Shown piece after piece: positions 12,988 through 26,068 of a stretch of DNA of 64,000 nt (positions are counted from its first letter, which is position 1; each line of letters begins with the position of its first letter). The DNA comes from Lucifuga dentata (lineage: Eukaryota > Chordata > Actinopteri > Ophidiiformes > Bythitidae), in contig VXCM01002510.1 in assembly GCA_014773175.1 (NCBI GenBank), positions 1 to 64,000 on the forward strand. Reading direction: 5' to 3'. The notes beneath the pieces are model-generated. The model was not told the DNA's origin and searched no databases. It saw only the letters and a list, made by a program, of their open reading frames with translations. A program made the translations under genes and the position numbers.

Positions 12988-13826
12988 CGGTGTAGTACTT
13001 GCAAACATTCAGTTCAAAATAAAAGGCCGTTGTGTGGATGCTGCAGGGGCAGAAAGAGCCCCACTGTGGATTTAGACAAAACACAGTGTCCAACAGGAAG
13101 AAGACATTTTTGAGGAGTGATGGGGAACAAAACATGGTTCAATGTGGCTATTATTCCACAGCACAGTGTGTCTGTTCTCCGCTTGTAATATAATTACACC
13201 TGCATCCATTCACTGTTGTGCTGTCCTGTGCATTCCTATAGCCATTTGGAAACATCCTAAACCTGGTCCCTCTGGCTGAGAGCGTCGTGAAGCTAAATGC
13301 CGTCTGTATGCAGTGTTACAAAGAGGCTGCATACACTAAGAGGCTGGGAGCAGAGAAGGAGGTGAGCAGGGAAAGAAGTCCAGTCAAGAAGCATTTTCAA
13401 TAAGTTTGTCCCAAAATGCTTTAAATTAAGAGCATACAGATTTCAATAAAACTCTGCAGTCCTTCATTTTCACCTCAGCCGTTTAATGAACAATTTTGTG
13501 AACTTAAAAAGATAAATATAAAGATGGTTTTATGGTCTAAATATGAACCAATCTGAAATACACACCCAGTTAACATGCTGAAACAACATAATACAAAATA
13601 TCAATTGTCAAACATTTCTCTTTATGAATGTCTCTTATCCATATAGGTGGAAGTGATTGGTGGAGCTGACAAGTATCAGGCAGTATGCAGAAAGTGTTAT
13701 GGAGGTCTGGTGACGGATAAAGAAAACAGCGCCCCCTTCAGGGATGAAATGCCACAACATGCGCTCACAAGCAAACAAGTGGACTCTGGGTTTCCCAGGA
13801 AACTCTTCTCTTCCCTCCACCTCTGA
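9941..13826 (+). CDS. tk1: Thymidine kinase 1, cytosolic, 7 exons
   Basis: Phosphorylates thymidine to dTMP with ATP in the salvage pathway. Exons: 9941-10006, 10173-10204, 11014-11127, 12184-12277, 12834-12923, 13242-13361, 13647-13826; phases agree and give 231 residues (human 234). The P-loop GPMFSGKS is at 26-33, the catalytic DEGQ at 98-101, and structural-zinc cysteine pairs lie at 154/157 and 186/189. A KEN box at 197-199 in the C-terminal tail matches the APC/C-Cdh1 degron of TK1 proteins. The start is the first in-frame ATG and the N-terminus ([11 protein letters not shown]) resembles the family. Exons 6 and 7 are copied in tandem immediately downstream. Confidence 0.97.
11235..11690 (-). 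mobile_element. Decayed LINE 3' end in tk1 intron 3
   Basis: On the minus strand a stretch near 11575-11490 recalls the C-terminus of LINE proteins ([27 protein letters not shown], with frameshifts). It is followed by GGGACAATAAAGTCTAGTC and then TATTC repeats at 11257-11281, the usual end of several fish LINE families. It is 5'-truncated and broken. Confidence 0.55.
12924..12983 (+). repeat. (GT)n microsatellite at the tk1 exon 5 donor
   Basis: About 30 GT units begin directly at the splice donor of exon 5 (AAG|GTGTGTGT), so the donor itself is the first repeat unit. The tract marks the 5' side of the tandemly duplicated segment. Confidence 0.95.
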
Positions 13827-13862
13827 ATGTAAAATATAGAACTTAAATAGTGAGATTCAGAG

Positions 13863-13903
<41 letters not shown>

Positions 13904-13905
13904 TC

Positions 13906-14816
13906 AATCGGTGTAGTACTTGCAAACATTCAGTTCAAAATAAAAGGCCGTTGTGTGGATGCTGCAGGGGCAGAAAGAGCCCCACTGTGGATTTAGACAA
14001 AACACAGTGTCCAACAGGAAGAAGACATTTTTGAGGAGTGATGGGGAACAAAACATGGTTCAATGTGGCTATTATTCCACAGCACAGTGTGTCTGTTCTC
14101 CGCTTGTAATATAATTACACCTGCATCCATTCACTGTTGTGCTGTCCTGTGCATTCCTATAGCCATTTGGAAACATCCTAAACCTGGTCCCTCTGGCTGA
14201 GAGCGTCGTGAAGCTAAATGCCGTCTGTATGCAGTGTTACAAAGAGGCTGCATACACTAAGAGGCTGGGAGCAGAGAAGGAGGTGAGCAGGGAAAGAAGT
14301 CCAGTCAAGAAGCATTTTCAATAAGTTTGTCCCAAAATGCTTTAAATTAAGAGCATACAGATTTCAATAAAACTCTGCAGTCCTTCATTTTCACCTCAGC
14401 CGTTTAATGAACAATTTTGTGAACTTAAAAAGATAAATATAAAGATGGTTTTATGGTCTAAATATGAACCAATCTGAAATACACACCCAGTTAACATGCT
14501 GAAACAACATAATACAAAATATCAATTGTCAAACATTTCTCTTTATGAATGTCTCTTATCCATATAGGTGGAAGTGATTGGTGGAGCTGACAAGTATCAG
14601 GCAGTATGCAGAAAGTGTTATGGAGGTCTGGTGACGGATAAAGAAAACAGCGCCCCCTTCAGGGATGAAATGCCACAACATGCGCTCACAAGCAAACAAG
14701 TGGACTCTGGGTTTCCCAGGAAACTCTTCTCTTCCCTCCACCTCTGAATGTAAAATATAGAACTTAAATAGTGAGATTCAGAGGGGTGTGTGTGTGTGTG
14801 TGTGTGTGTGTGTCTC
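13906..14816 (+). pseudogene. Tandem copy of tk1 exons 6 and 7
   Basis: Sequence from 12985 recurs from 13906 at a constant offset of 921 bp, through intron 5 remnant, exon 6 (copy 14163-14282), intron 6 and exon 7 with its stop (copy 14568-14747). The exon copies look identical. The (GT)n tract after exon 7 has 38 bp in copy one (13865-13902) and 28 bp in copy two (14786-14813). Exon 5 could splice in phase to either exon 6, giving the same protein, so the second set is redundant. It may be a recent duplication, or two alleles placed in series by the assembler. Confidence 0.85.
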
Positions 14817-17800
14817 AGTATTGGAGAGAAGTGTTTTTGTTTCATCTTAAATATTAGTTTTTAATATTTTGGCTTGAGTTTATCGTATTGGCTTAATCAG
14901 CCGACTGTATTTCTAGACAATCTTGTATATGTAATTAGCATTTGCTGCAATGCATGATTTGTGTGTAAACGGGACAATGTACCTAATGAACTTTGAAGCA
15001 GCTAACAAATCACTGACAGATTTCAGGACTACTATAATATCTCACTTTAATTTGGGAATTCTTTTGGCATCTTTATTACCATTTCCTGTTACAATATATT
15101 TACTGTCATATGTAGTTATGTTACTCCTTGATTTTATGGTTGACTTGCAACTACATATGGCAGGAGGAGCAGTACTGAGGGTTGAACAAGAGTAAAATTT
15201 ATGGTTTTAATACAAGATCTGATTGAACTGTTGCTTGATTATGGCTGTGAGATCATTCTGCCTCCCACTTGAAAAAAAAAAAAAATTAGAAGTGAGGACC
15301 ATAAGAGTGCAATATGTAATCTAATGCCCTCACATGCTGGCAACGACCAAAATAACCTGTGAAATCCCATCAGGCTCCAAGGCTGCACAGTGAGCTGCTG
15401 GCTTGGAATAGTAAACTATCACACACTTAATAGCAACACAACCTTAACATGTGAAAGAATAAAACAGTAGATTCTGATTGATTTTATTCTGTGCCCGTCT
15501 CACATATAAACAAAGTCTCAAGTAAATAGCCAGTGTGCTTCTGACACTATGAACTAGATTTATCACAAAAGAAGCAGGGCAACAGAAACTTCACAACTCA
15601 ACAATTTAAAAAAACAACAAAAGTTAGCCAGTTTCCTGTGCCAGTAGTAGTTTTTAATAAAACAATTGACAGACATTTTAATGAATAAAACACATGATTT
15701 TTCTGCTATCATTCTAGTATCCTTAAATCTATGCCATTCAATCTAAAATGTGGACCTTCAATAAATACATCAAATTCGTTAATGAAAATACTGGAGAAAT
15801 CAAGCTTTAAAGTACCTGGCTCATTGACTTGACCAATAAACTTTAACTACTGATACTGTCTCTGTGTTTGAAGTTATATCACTGGACTAGAGTACTGAGA
15901 CTGAATACAAAGGCTTCTTCATTTCTAACTAGTGTGGACATGGTTGAGTGCAAAGAGTGGCCGTCCTCAACTATGTCCACAGTAGACAGTCCTGTGCCAG
16001 TCATGGCTGTGTCTGCTGACTTCTCCATTCATCTGAACGAAATAGAAGCTTTATGGTGGAATGCCAAAACATGTTCAATCTAAATACTCTAGTAAGTACA
16101 GTGATTAAACTTCAACCTCCTGGATATTTTACTACCTGGATGAAGAGGTGAAGAGAGACTTTAAGTTATAGTTATCTGTATATCTGTCATAGCCTCGTTT
16201 TACTATTTTTGCACTGCATGATAAAAAAAAAAGCATTATCAGCATATGAATGTTAATTTTAGCAAAAATCACTCAAGCACAGCATGAGGACAGCTGTGAT
16301 ACACAGCTGTTTAGCTGATATATATATATAGCCTTGAGATTTAAAAAAAAAAAAAATCTTACTCACACGGAAACATGCCTCCAAAGTTGAATTTTGAATT
16401 TCTCTCTTTGAGGGACACTTGAATTATAGTCGAGACAGATTTTTTTTTCAAATTGTGTGTATTTGGGTTCAGTAAGTTACGTGCATATTTTCTTCTGATA
16501 AAACACCTCATGTGAGTTGTACACATTACGTTAACATGAACTCTGCATTATGGCGCAATGACAGATAGCATCATACTCAATAAATACAACCACATTCTGA
16601 TGTGTCGCTGTCATTTACACTGGTGTAAGGTCAGCTTACACCCACACAGCAGCCTTGGCAGTTCAAGCATCAGTTCCAAGTATTGTCAATGCTAGTTTGG
16701 CTGCTGGAAATCAGCATGAATGCTCAGGTGTCAAACTGACAGGCACATTACTGTAAGGCACAAAACGACAAAGTAAACCAGTGGTCTTGTTAAGAAGAGG
16801 TGTTAATGTGTCATAGATAAACACACACACACACATACAACCCAGTGTGCCTTCTTAGTGCTGGACTCAGTAGTCTGTCACACAGAGCCTGTAAATGTGA
16901 TAAATATCAGTCCAGAAAACAAAATGTCACTAAGACCCTTTAATGAAGTCTGAGCACCTTATTCACAGGCTGAAGAGGGAGTGTTGCAGGTGGTTAATAA
17001 GTTACTGTTTCGTATGAGGACATGCTCAGTGGATAAACCTGTTCAATAAGTGCCTGTTTATCTACGTGCCCCTCCCTTCTGTCTATCTGGAGCTTAGCTA
17101 CAAGTTTAAAGGGCAACACTTCATACTGACGTCTGTAACCCACTTTTACCAAACGTCTATAAAGGTTCAACCCCACAACAGATTTAGATTTGACTGGTAT
17201 TGAAGTGTTGGAGAAGGAAACATAAGAGCAATTTTACTGCATTTACCAGTCTAGAAAGTTTGCTTTAACAAGTTTTCTTCTGAGGGTGATTTTATGGTTT
17301 AATAGTTCACAAGAAAAAGAGTACATCCTCTGTACAGACCCCATGTTTTTTTTTTCCCATGTCCCTTTCCCCGTTGTACTCCATAATACCAAATAGGCAA
17401 GCTAATGAGCTAGTCAACTGACAGAAATTGAGTCATCGCCAAACATTTGCTGGTTCCATCTTCTTACTGCTTTTTGCATTTGCATATCATTGTAACTTCA
17501 GGTTGTGGACTGTTGATCAGACAAAATAAGCAGGCTGAAGAGTTCACTCTGGGCTCTGAAAATTTGTGATGGGCACTTGTCCTTTTTTGACATTTTTATA
17601 TAATCAATAATTAGTTCATTGAAAAGGAAAAAAACTCAGATTAATCGATAAGCACATATATTCTATAAATTAATGTCATTTATAATCACTCTTCCCATAG
17701 GTCCTCAATGTAAATGCACTATTAAGAAAGAACAAAAGAGACAAAAATAAATCAGGCACATACACCAATTAAAACGACAGCTTCGCATTGGGCAATTCAC

Positions 17801-18276
17801 TGTACAAATGCACGTCCTTCTAGGAACAAAAATATTCCACACTTACAAAAAGGCTCCAACAAAGAAGAGGAATACGTGAAGTGCTGGTCACTTCCACTCT
17901 GATTGCAGCTTTCATTGGCAGATGTTGAATAATATAAGTATAATATATAAAGGATACCTCTCATGATCTACCTGTCAGGATTAGCCCTTTTGAGGTAAAA
18001 GTTGCATCTTTGCAAAAAGGTCAGTCAGATTATCCAATCATCAGCACTAATCAGCCTGATGTCTTAAGGTCTGACCACAGACTAGGAGCTATAATCATCA
18101 ACTTGTATTTGCACTGCTCAGGTTCTCAGATCTCACAACACTTCTAGGAGTGTGTTAAATGAAATGTATAACCACATCAATATGATATAGCTCTGGATCT
18201 GTGCAGTACAACTACAATCACTACGTAAACCAGCTAACCTGGAACACCACCTCCCATCCATCCACCTCCCTTTGTC
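14817..18276. other. tk1-syngr2 intergenic region
   Basis: No coding exon is recognised. It should hold the tk1 3' UTR (plus) and the syngr2 3' UTR (minus); candidate AATAAA signals on the plus strand occur near 15457, 15656 and 15762. Only short A/T tracts and a TATATA run near 16320 stand out. Confidence 0.6.
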
Positions 18277-18833
18277 TCAGTAGTTAGGGGGCTGGTAGCC
18301 CACGTCTTCTTGTGGCTGGAGGCTTGAGGTGAAGGGAGTCTGCTGCTGCACATCTGGCCCACTGCTGGGATACACTGAATATGTGGTGGGGGTGTAGGTA
18401 GTGGGGTTGTAAGAAGTGGGGGCNGGGGGGTAGGGGTGATCCAGTGGCGGCTCTGTGTAGGTTGGGACGGCAATGTCACTAACTCCACGACGGTAACGAC
18501 CCAGGGCAAAGTAGGTTAGAATCCCCTGCATGTTAAGAAAGACAAGTCATCACAGTTACTGAATGGGCTGTAAATGATTTACTACCTTTCCTGTACACTG
18601 CATTATGGCTGTTTTCCAACAGCTTTTTGGACTGATCAATGCTTAATTATAGTCATACTGTATTTGGAGAAAATATCTCATCACAATTTTTCTGAACAGT
18701 ATTGCTAAAATATTGATAAAAGTTTGTGGTTTTGCTTCACAATGTCCTTGATACTATACTTATAGTGTCTGACTTACACAAGACTAACACAATACCTGAT
18801 ATTAGAGATACAAGTTTTTCTGAACTAATATTG

Positions 18834-18864
<31 letters not shown>

Positions 18865-21800
18865 AATTTGTCCTCTTATAATTTAACACTAAATAATACA
18901 GGCAATAATAAAATTGCAGCTTTTATTATTTGAAAATTGCACTTTTGAAATCATGATGTCAGTATAACAATGATTAAATTGTCCATTTCTGGTCGAATCT
19001 CCAACATATGAGATTTGAGTGGTTCGGTTGTGGTGTGAGCATAATCTCGACTTATTCTGAGCCATCTATTCACTGAACCAAACAATGTACGTCCATATAT
19101 AGTAGTAGTTGTATTAATGATGCAGATTTATGTCATAGACACAAAGTAGCTGTATTATCAGAAATTAAATTGTAAAAGTTGACACTGCTGTGACTTACTA
19201 TAAGAGAAGGAGAGTCTGTGTGAGGTCAACTTTTATTACTTTCTTATATAAAATGTTTGCTGGTCAGCAACAGACTAATGTGTCAAATGTCAGAGCTTTC
19301 CACCAGCACATGAACGCATCGACATGGAGAAGCTCTCCAAACAGTCTGACTTCAACTGCGTTACCATTCAACAATAACTCTTTGACAGAAACAGTGAAAA
19401 ACAGATACATTTTTTAAAAGATTTAAAAAATTTTATTTAGAATGTTTGCCTGGCTTAGGGGAAGATGAGCTTTTTACTCAAACCACAGCTAAAATCCACG
19501 CTGTTTTTAGTGTAAAGGAGACAGTAACAGTCCTGCTCACCCAGGTGGCGATTGAGAAGAATGAGAAGGCGATGGTGGCCTGCGCGGCATCCTGAGGAAT
19601 ACTGCTGGCATTGTGTGTGCGACCCCACAGAGAGGCCAACAGGCAGAAACACACAAACCACAGGAAGGTCCACACCCCTGGAAAACACAGAGACAGGTGC
19701 ACAAACACACATAGATAATTGTTTTGATGACTGGATCAAGGAATCATAAAAGTGGGCTGAAAACATTCATATGAAAAGTGAGCTTGTGTTTTTGAGAAAA
19801 ACAGACTAAAGAATAAAAGTAGCAAGAGCAAAAATCACTGTTATCTGCTGAAATGCTATTTCCCAAAACACTTCTTTGTTTCCATGAACAATGGCTGACT
19901 GTGAACTGTGTCAAGCCTTGGCGGTCACATTTTAGTTCTTTCTCACCTGAAAATACCAGATCTGCAAGCACAGCATACTTCCTTTCCTGCACGTTACTCA
20001 TGAAAGGCAAATAAACATCCAGCACAAGGAAGCCCACACAGGCCAGGAAGGCGATCACCCCGATCCCTACAGCATAGTGACACGCCGAGTCCGTCTCGTT
20101 GAAGACACACTTCGCCTCAGGACTGTGGATGGGGTTAATGTAGCCCTCTGTAGTGATGCAGGCAAACACCACCAAGGCAAAAAGCTAAAGCCACACAGAG
20201 AGAGAAAGAAGGTGATGGATGAAGAAGTAAACAGATGAAGAACAAAGGGTTTTCTATTCTTTCATGTAATCAGTGACTTACGGGATCATACTGGTGCTTT
20301 CAGTCACCTGAAACTTGAAAGCTTGAGATATAAAATCCATCTGCTTTTGTTGTCAAAGGTACATTTTCATCATATGGTAATACAGTAGAGAGCTGGAACC
20401 ATTTTTGAAAATTCTTTCTTGGTAATGCCTGCTGATACTGGATATTTGAGTCTGCTGCCAAACAACATTACATACATGAGGATGTTGTCATAAAATCTAA
20501 TAAGGAAACAAATATGGATGTCACAAGTAGAACCCTGCACAGGCCCCAATTTTAGACCCATACCCAGCCCTACACAGGTCCAAACCCGACTCTAAGCCCT
20601 AGCCTTAATGAAATTCTTGGCCCCAGCCCAGCCTGACCCAAGGCCTGCAGTCTTTTTTTTTTTTTTTTTTTTNTTTTTTTTTTTTTTTTTTTCTTAAAGA
20701 GGTCATCAGAACAGGAAGTTCAGCTCTTTTCAAAGTAAAGGTAGCGGCTGTCAGCTGCTTTTGCAACATTCAGAAAACAGCAATGGCTGCAGTTTCTGAG
20801 CACCAACATGTGAGTGCAGCATCAGGAGTTGTGTTATGACTATGAGTGGATAGAGGAGGAGGGAAAAAAAGCCCGAAGCCCGGCCCGATTTGTAAATCGC
20901 CTCAGGGCCCGACGGGTCCCAAGGCCCTTGCAGGGATCATTTTTTTATGTCACAAGACATGGGGGAAAAAAAGAATTTATTGTTCTTGCATTAAATACAG
21001 TTCAACAACAGATGCGCAAATATCAGATTTCATGCTTTCTTAAACTCCTTCACAAGGAGAAATAATCCAAATCTGAACGTATTGAATGAGTTAGATTACA
21101 CATAAAAGCGAATGACAGCGCTGATATCTGGTGTGGTTACAGGAAAACAACAAGAGCCTCTAACCATGTTAGTTTAATAAACAGATACTTCCTCCAAGGT
21201 GGCTGTTTTTGGTTCCATCCATCCATTACTCAATTAATAGTATTACTATTTTTAATGCAGAAAGCCTGGAAAAACTACATAAAAGACTTAGTGAAATTTG
21301 GAAGAAGTTTAAGACATAGGTTTGAGTAACAAGTGGTCTGGATTTGGTTCTTGGTTTTTGTTGTCATTAAGTTTTGGCTCATAACTTCTGAAACTATTTA
21401 CTTCTGACACTCAAGTAAGTAGTTTTACTATTTTACTTTTTACTATTTTACTTAAAAAATAAATGATTTTTTTTTTTTTTTTTNATTTTTTTTTTTTTTT
21501 TGTTCAAGATGAATCTATCAATACAGGACATTTCCATTTACACTAAGACTTATTAACATTTTGAATCATTTCATAGATTCCTCCCCCATTTAATATTCAC
21601 CTAATTTTAATTAACAACATTTTCAAACAAACCTGGAAAAACTCATTTACTTCTTTTTTTTTGTTTGCTTGTTTTTGTTGTTGTTTTTTTTGTTTTGTTT
21701 TGTTTATTTATATGCCATACCATTTTCCTTACAGTTGGTTGCCAATCACTTAAACACATCAACCCAAACAGTTATAAAAATGAATAAAATAAAAAAAAAA

Positions 21801-24800
21801 TAAAAATGGTATTTGTCCTACAGGTGCCACTACAGCACAATGATAAATTTCAGTGGTCAAACATTAGTGATCATGGGTCTAACTCACTGTGCAGTTCCCC
21901 ACAATTCATCCTTATACAGAGCTCAAATATTACATAATGCTACTTCACAAATATTACATAGCATAGTGACATTATTGAAATGTAATTACAAACATTTTTC
22001 TTCTCTTATTGATTGTTATTCTGACATCCTATCTCACATTCTTTCGCTGTGTATTAAAGATTGGTAACTGTTGCCTGATCTCTTGGTCTCTTTGGCCGTC
22101 TCATGGTCTGTTACTGTCTGCTCTGGTTACCCACCAAACCATGTGACCCATTTCTGAGTGCAGCTGCCTGCCATGTGACTGCAGAGATGCCACCAGCTCT
22201 TGCTAACAATGCTAATAACGAGCCTGGGAGGAAGAACAAGAGGGAGCACTAACAGACATGTGAAGGATGAGATGAGAAAGAGGAAGAGAGAGAGAGAGAG
22301 AGGGGGGGGGGGCCTCAGTTCTGTTGATAAAGTCAAATAACTGTTACAGAAAGTATACAGAAAGATACAGGTAGAGAAAGATTAGAGAAGTGAATACAGG
22401 AAGTTCCAAAACACAAACGAAAAGTGAGAGAGACAGGAGCAGACGGGTGTTTTTGTCGATAAATGGAAAGATCAAATGAAGAAGTCAGGATAGAAGTCAG
22501 GTCGACACACAGGAGCAATACTAACACCCTCTTTATGATGACTTGTAAAAAACATTTAAAAAACTTAAATCACTATCATAAATGTGAGAATTAATACTTT
22601 CGAAAAACAATGTTTTATTACTGCATTTCAGGACTATATATTACCAAGTATCAATTAATGCATCAGTTATTTTTTTCTGTTTAACATACAAAACAGCCAC
22701 AATAATGACAAACAACTGTCACGAGTTACAGAACTCAAATTACTTCATTTGTGTGACCACCAGTCCCAAAACACAAAGATATTCAAGTTACCATGATAGG
22801 AAACAAAAGCAGCAACTCATCATATTTTAGCTGCTGTAAAATGTTTGGGATTTTAATAATATCAATGTTTTCAAAAGATTAATTGATAATCAGAATATTT
22901 GTTTTATTTGTTCTCCTTTGACTAATTGATTAATGGTCCAGTCATTTCAGCAGTGGTTTTAAAGGACCATACCATCCATTTTGCATGTTTGAGCCTAATA
23001 TGTTCAATTTTCACACACATAACGTTACTGACAATCATTTCCCAAAGCATACTACTGGAACAGTGAATTGAAAAAATGTTTTCTTACCTTCCAGACCGCC
23101 ATTGGTTTCAGTTCATTCTGGTATGCTATTAAAATCAACTTGTTGATACTGAAAACTTTCTTGGGATAGGTAATCCATCATCATGAACAAGACATGTATT
23201 CAGGTTTTTTCTAGAAGTTTCAGAATTATACTGTTTAAGCTCAATAAAAAGCGCGGAGTGAATGTGTCTCCACCGGGGAATATAGTCCCAAAAGAAGACC
23301 TGCGTTTATTAAAAAATTTAAACGACTGTGATTTCATAAGGCTGCGTAACTATTAGCAGATGAAACATGGATTTTTAAGGAGGGTATATCGCTTGAATAT
23401 TTGATTGTGAAAGATTAAGAGATTTTGCAAAATATCAGGAAAGCTAAAATACGGCTTTGTCCTTTGGGAAATGACTGTTAGTAACATAACATGTATGAAA
23501 ATTCAATATAATGCATACATGCAAAATGGACGGTATGGTCCTTTAAAATAAAACAATTCATGCCTTGTTTGCTTTTGGTAAACGATGTCCCGGTTTTGAC
23601 AGCCACATTCATCTAACTCAAGATGAGGTGATGGTAGTTGCCTTGTGCACGCATGTGTATGTATGCATGTATGCTTGTGCATGTGTGTGTGTGTGTGTGT
23701 GTTTGTGTATAAGACAGGATCAGAGCCAAAGTGGTGTCACCTTACCTATGCATCAGCCTCACATAATCTTTCTCTCACACACGCACACAGTGGGGTTGTG
23801 GCAGTTGAGGGCGCATTCTGTCCTTGGTCATCATCTAGCTAATGAGTGTATTTACATGTTGCTACACTAACCAGATGTAGTGACTGCCACATATTTACAC
23901 CACACACCCCATATTTACACTAGGAAGCAGCTCACACGTTAGCTGACAGTCCAAATGATTATACCTCCAGTTACATTCCCACCACTTGGAAACCATTGCC
24001 AAAAAACTTAGGTTACAAAAAAAAATCTGAACTCTTATAGATTAATTTTCAAGGACAGATAATAACGTTCAAATGTCATTCCAAAGCATAACAGCAGCAA
24101 AGGCTTTGGTATCGCATTACCTGTCTGGTTGGGATTCATTTTGGGGTTTCCTCATGACTGTGTCCTAACCACATAAACAAATCTGTGTCACAGCATTTGC
24201 CTAGCAACAGGTGACGACCAGAAGCCTATAATAACTTCCCAAAACTTTCCCTGACACATGAATTCCCCTCACCACACAAAAACATTTTTAACTTTTCTCT
24301 CTTCAATAATAAAAATCAGAACCCTTGCAATAGATTATCCATTTGAGAAATACAACTTACTGTAGAGGAAAATAACTTGTTAGTGACATACATGACTTGA
24401 TTGATAAGTTCTGAGCCCAATACATGAAGAAATCAGTAAGGGCTGTAATCTTTTTTTTTTTTTTTTANTTTTTTTTTTTTTTTTAAATAAAGTATAATTC
24501 CTTAGGTGTTTTTCTACACTGGTGCATTCATTTAAATTAATGCATTTAAGGTTAATTTAAGTGAAAGTGATTGTACTTTACAAGTTCCAACGTTCAGTGA
24601 TTATGTACTGGCTGCTGAAAAATAAATAACTGCAACACCTCTGTATTAGATCTTTCTATGCTAGGCCCAGAACTTATCAATCAACCCTTGTAATATAATC
24701 CTCCTATTGTTTCTAATTAATCCAACATGGCTACACTCTTACTACCTGTCGATATTCCCTGTAGTTGACTGTATTTTGTCTTCCATAAGTGCATAGTCAT

Positions 24801-24808
24801 CCCTGATC

Positions 24809-24870
<62 letters not shown>

Positions 24871-25031
24871 TTGTAACATTTCCATAAACATTGTGAGAAC
24901 CTTGTACAACCCCTTCTGAGACGTTCAGGGAACTATCGATTATTGAAAGGAAGAAGAAAACTTTCCTGGAACATTTTGTGGAAACGTTCTAAAACCTCCT
25001 CAACCCCTCTTCAGAACGTGAGTATGTTAGC

Positions 25032-25094
<63 letters not shown>

Positions 25095-25476
25095 CAGCAG
25101 TGTGTTGAGCTGTGCTGTCACCGAGTTGCTGTCACACACCAGCTGCGTGCAACATGACGCCCCGTGGAGAGTCTGCAACATAGAGCCTGTTGTTCTGCGT
25201 TTCAAAACAATAATAAAATAAAAAAAAAAAAAAAANAAAAAAAAAAAAAAACACCAAAAGCATTAAAGAAAATAAATTGTAGCTGTAAAATGTAATTTGT
25301 ACAGAAACACACACGGAGTGAAAGGTCAGGCGCTCCACCTGTTCACTTCCACTCCGCGCACTCACCCAGCTCAGCAGCCGCACGATGGTTTGCGGCTGTC
25401 GGACAAACTTGTTGAGGTTGAAGCCTCCTCCTGCCAGAGAAGCTCCGTACGCGGTGCTTCCGTCCTTCTCCTCCAT
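18277..25476 (-). CDS. syngr2: Synaptogyrin-2, 4 exons
   Basis: Four-span vesicle membrane protein of the physin/synaptogyrin (MARVEL) family, acting in vesicle trafficking. Exons: 25476-25366, 20184-19947, 19677-19541, 18525-18277; phases agree and give 244 residues (human SYNGR2 224). The N-terminus has the family block FNLNKFVRQPQT. Exon 2 begins with membrane span 1 (LFALVVFACITTEG), continues to a loop with C...ETDSAC, and carries span 2; exon 3 carries span 3 and the start of span 4. The cytoplasmic tail is rich in Pro, Thr and Tyr and ends GYQPPNY, as in synaptogyrins. An N at 18424 falls in a tail codon (CCN, still Pro). The assignment to member 2 rests on the position beside tk1. Confidence 0.95.
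18836..18859. repeat. (CT)n microsatellite
   Basis: About 12 CT units in syngr2 intron 3. Confidence 0.9.
20529..20935. mobile_element. GC-rich inverted-repeat element in syngr2 intron 1
   Basis: The left end (CCCTGCACAGGCCCC, then runs of CCCAGCC and CCCGAC) is echoed in inverted form at the right end (GGCCCGACGGGTCCCAAGGCCCTTGCAGGG). The inside holds a poly-T with an N at 20673 and no reading frame of note. It is likely a non-autonomous DNA element; I cannot define the family. Confidence 0.4.
22284..22312. repeat. (GA)n/(G)n low-complexity tract
   Basis: GA repeats followed by a run of ten G in syngr2 intron 1. Confidence 0.85.
22959..23546. mobile_element. TTAA-flanked MITE, copy 1
   Basis: The element begins TTAAAGGACCATACCATCCA and ends with the inverted form GGACGGTATGGTCCTTTAA. 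The terminal inverted repeat extends about 25-40 bp (TTTTGCATGTTTGAGCC side). It is bounded by TTAA, the target site used by piggyBac-type elements. The interior matches the copy at 39864-40548, for example in the blocks around CCCAAAAGAAGACCTGC and CATAAGGCTGCGTAACTA. It has no coding capacity and lies in syngr2 intron 1. Confidence 0.75.
24811..24870. repeat. (GATA)15 microsatellite
   Basis: Fifteen uninterrupted GATA units in syngr2 intron 1. Confidence 0.95.
25034..25093. repeat. (GT)n microsatellite
   Basis: About 30 GT units, just inside syngr2 intron 1, near exon 1. Confidence 0.95.
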
Positions 25477-25922
25477 GTTTCTCCAGCGTCTGCACTCACA
25501 ACACGAGTAGCGGTAGCAGCTTCTGCCTGTGGCTCCACCAGCCTGAGTAAACAGCCGATGATTAAAGTAAACCAAACCCATGTAGCGCCACCTACTGGCT
25601 GACCTGTGCAGGACAGGAACCTCCCACAAAGCAAGGCGGAGTTAGGGTTCTCAAAGTTTGTCTTTCATGATTGAGATGAGTCAACTTTGTTTGGGAGCGA
25701 TAAAAAATAATCCGTTTGTCATTTAAAACGTATTTTTCAGTGAATCCTTAATATGTACAGAACATTACCTGGTACCGCTATACAGCATAATGGCTCTAGT
25801 TTCTTATTATGGCGCTGTTTTTTAAAAATATATATTTTATATTTTATGGTTCCATTGAGTATTTATTTTAATTCACTAAGTGTTCTTATCTGATCTTCAT
25901 GACTTTTTACACGTAACAAAGG

Positions 25923-25975
<53 letters not shown>

Positions 25976-26008
25976 GTCTTTATGTCTGTCTGTCGAAGTA
26001 TCTATCTA

Positions 26009-26068
<60 letters not shown>

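Noticed and set aside
12806..13135. Frames rich in HTHT or VCVC overlapping tk1
   Set aside because: They come from the (GT)n tract after tk1 exon 5 and lie in another frame or strand from the real exon.
23565..23870. Plus-strand frame of about 100 codons in syngr2 intron 1
   Set aside because: Its composition is driven by a GT-rich stretch and it has no recognisable domain or splice context.
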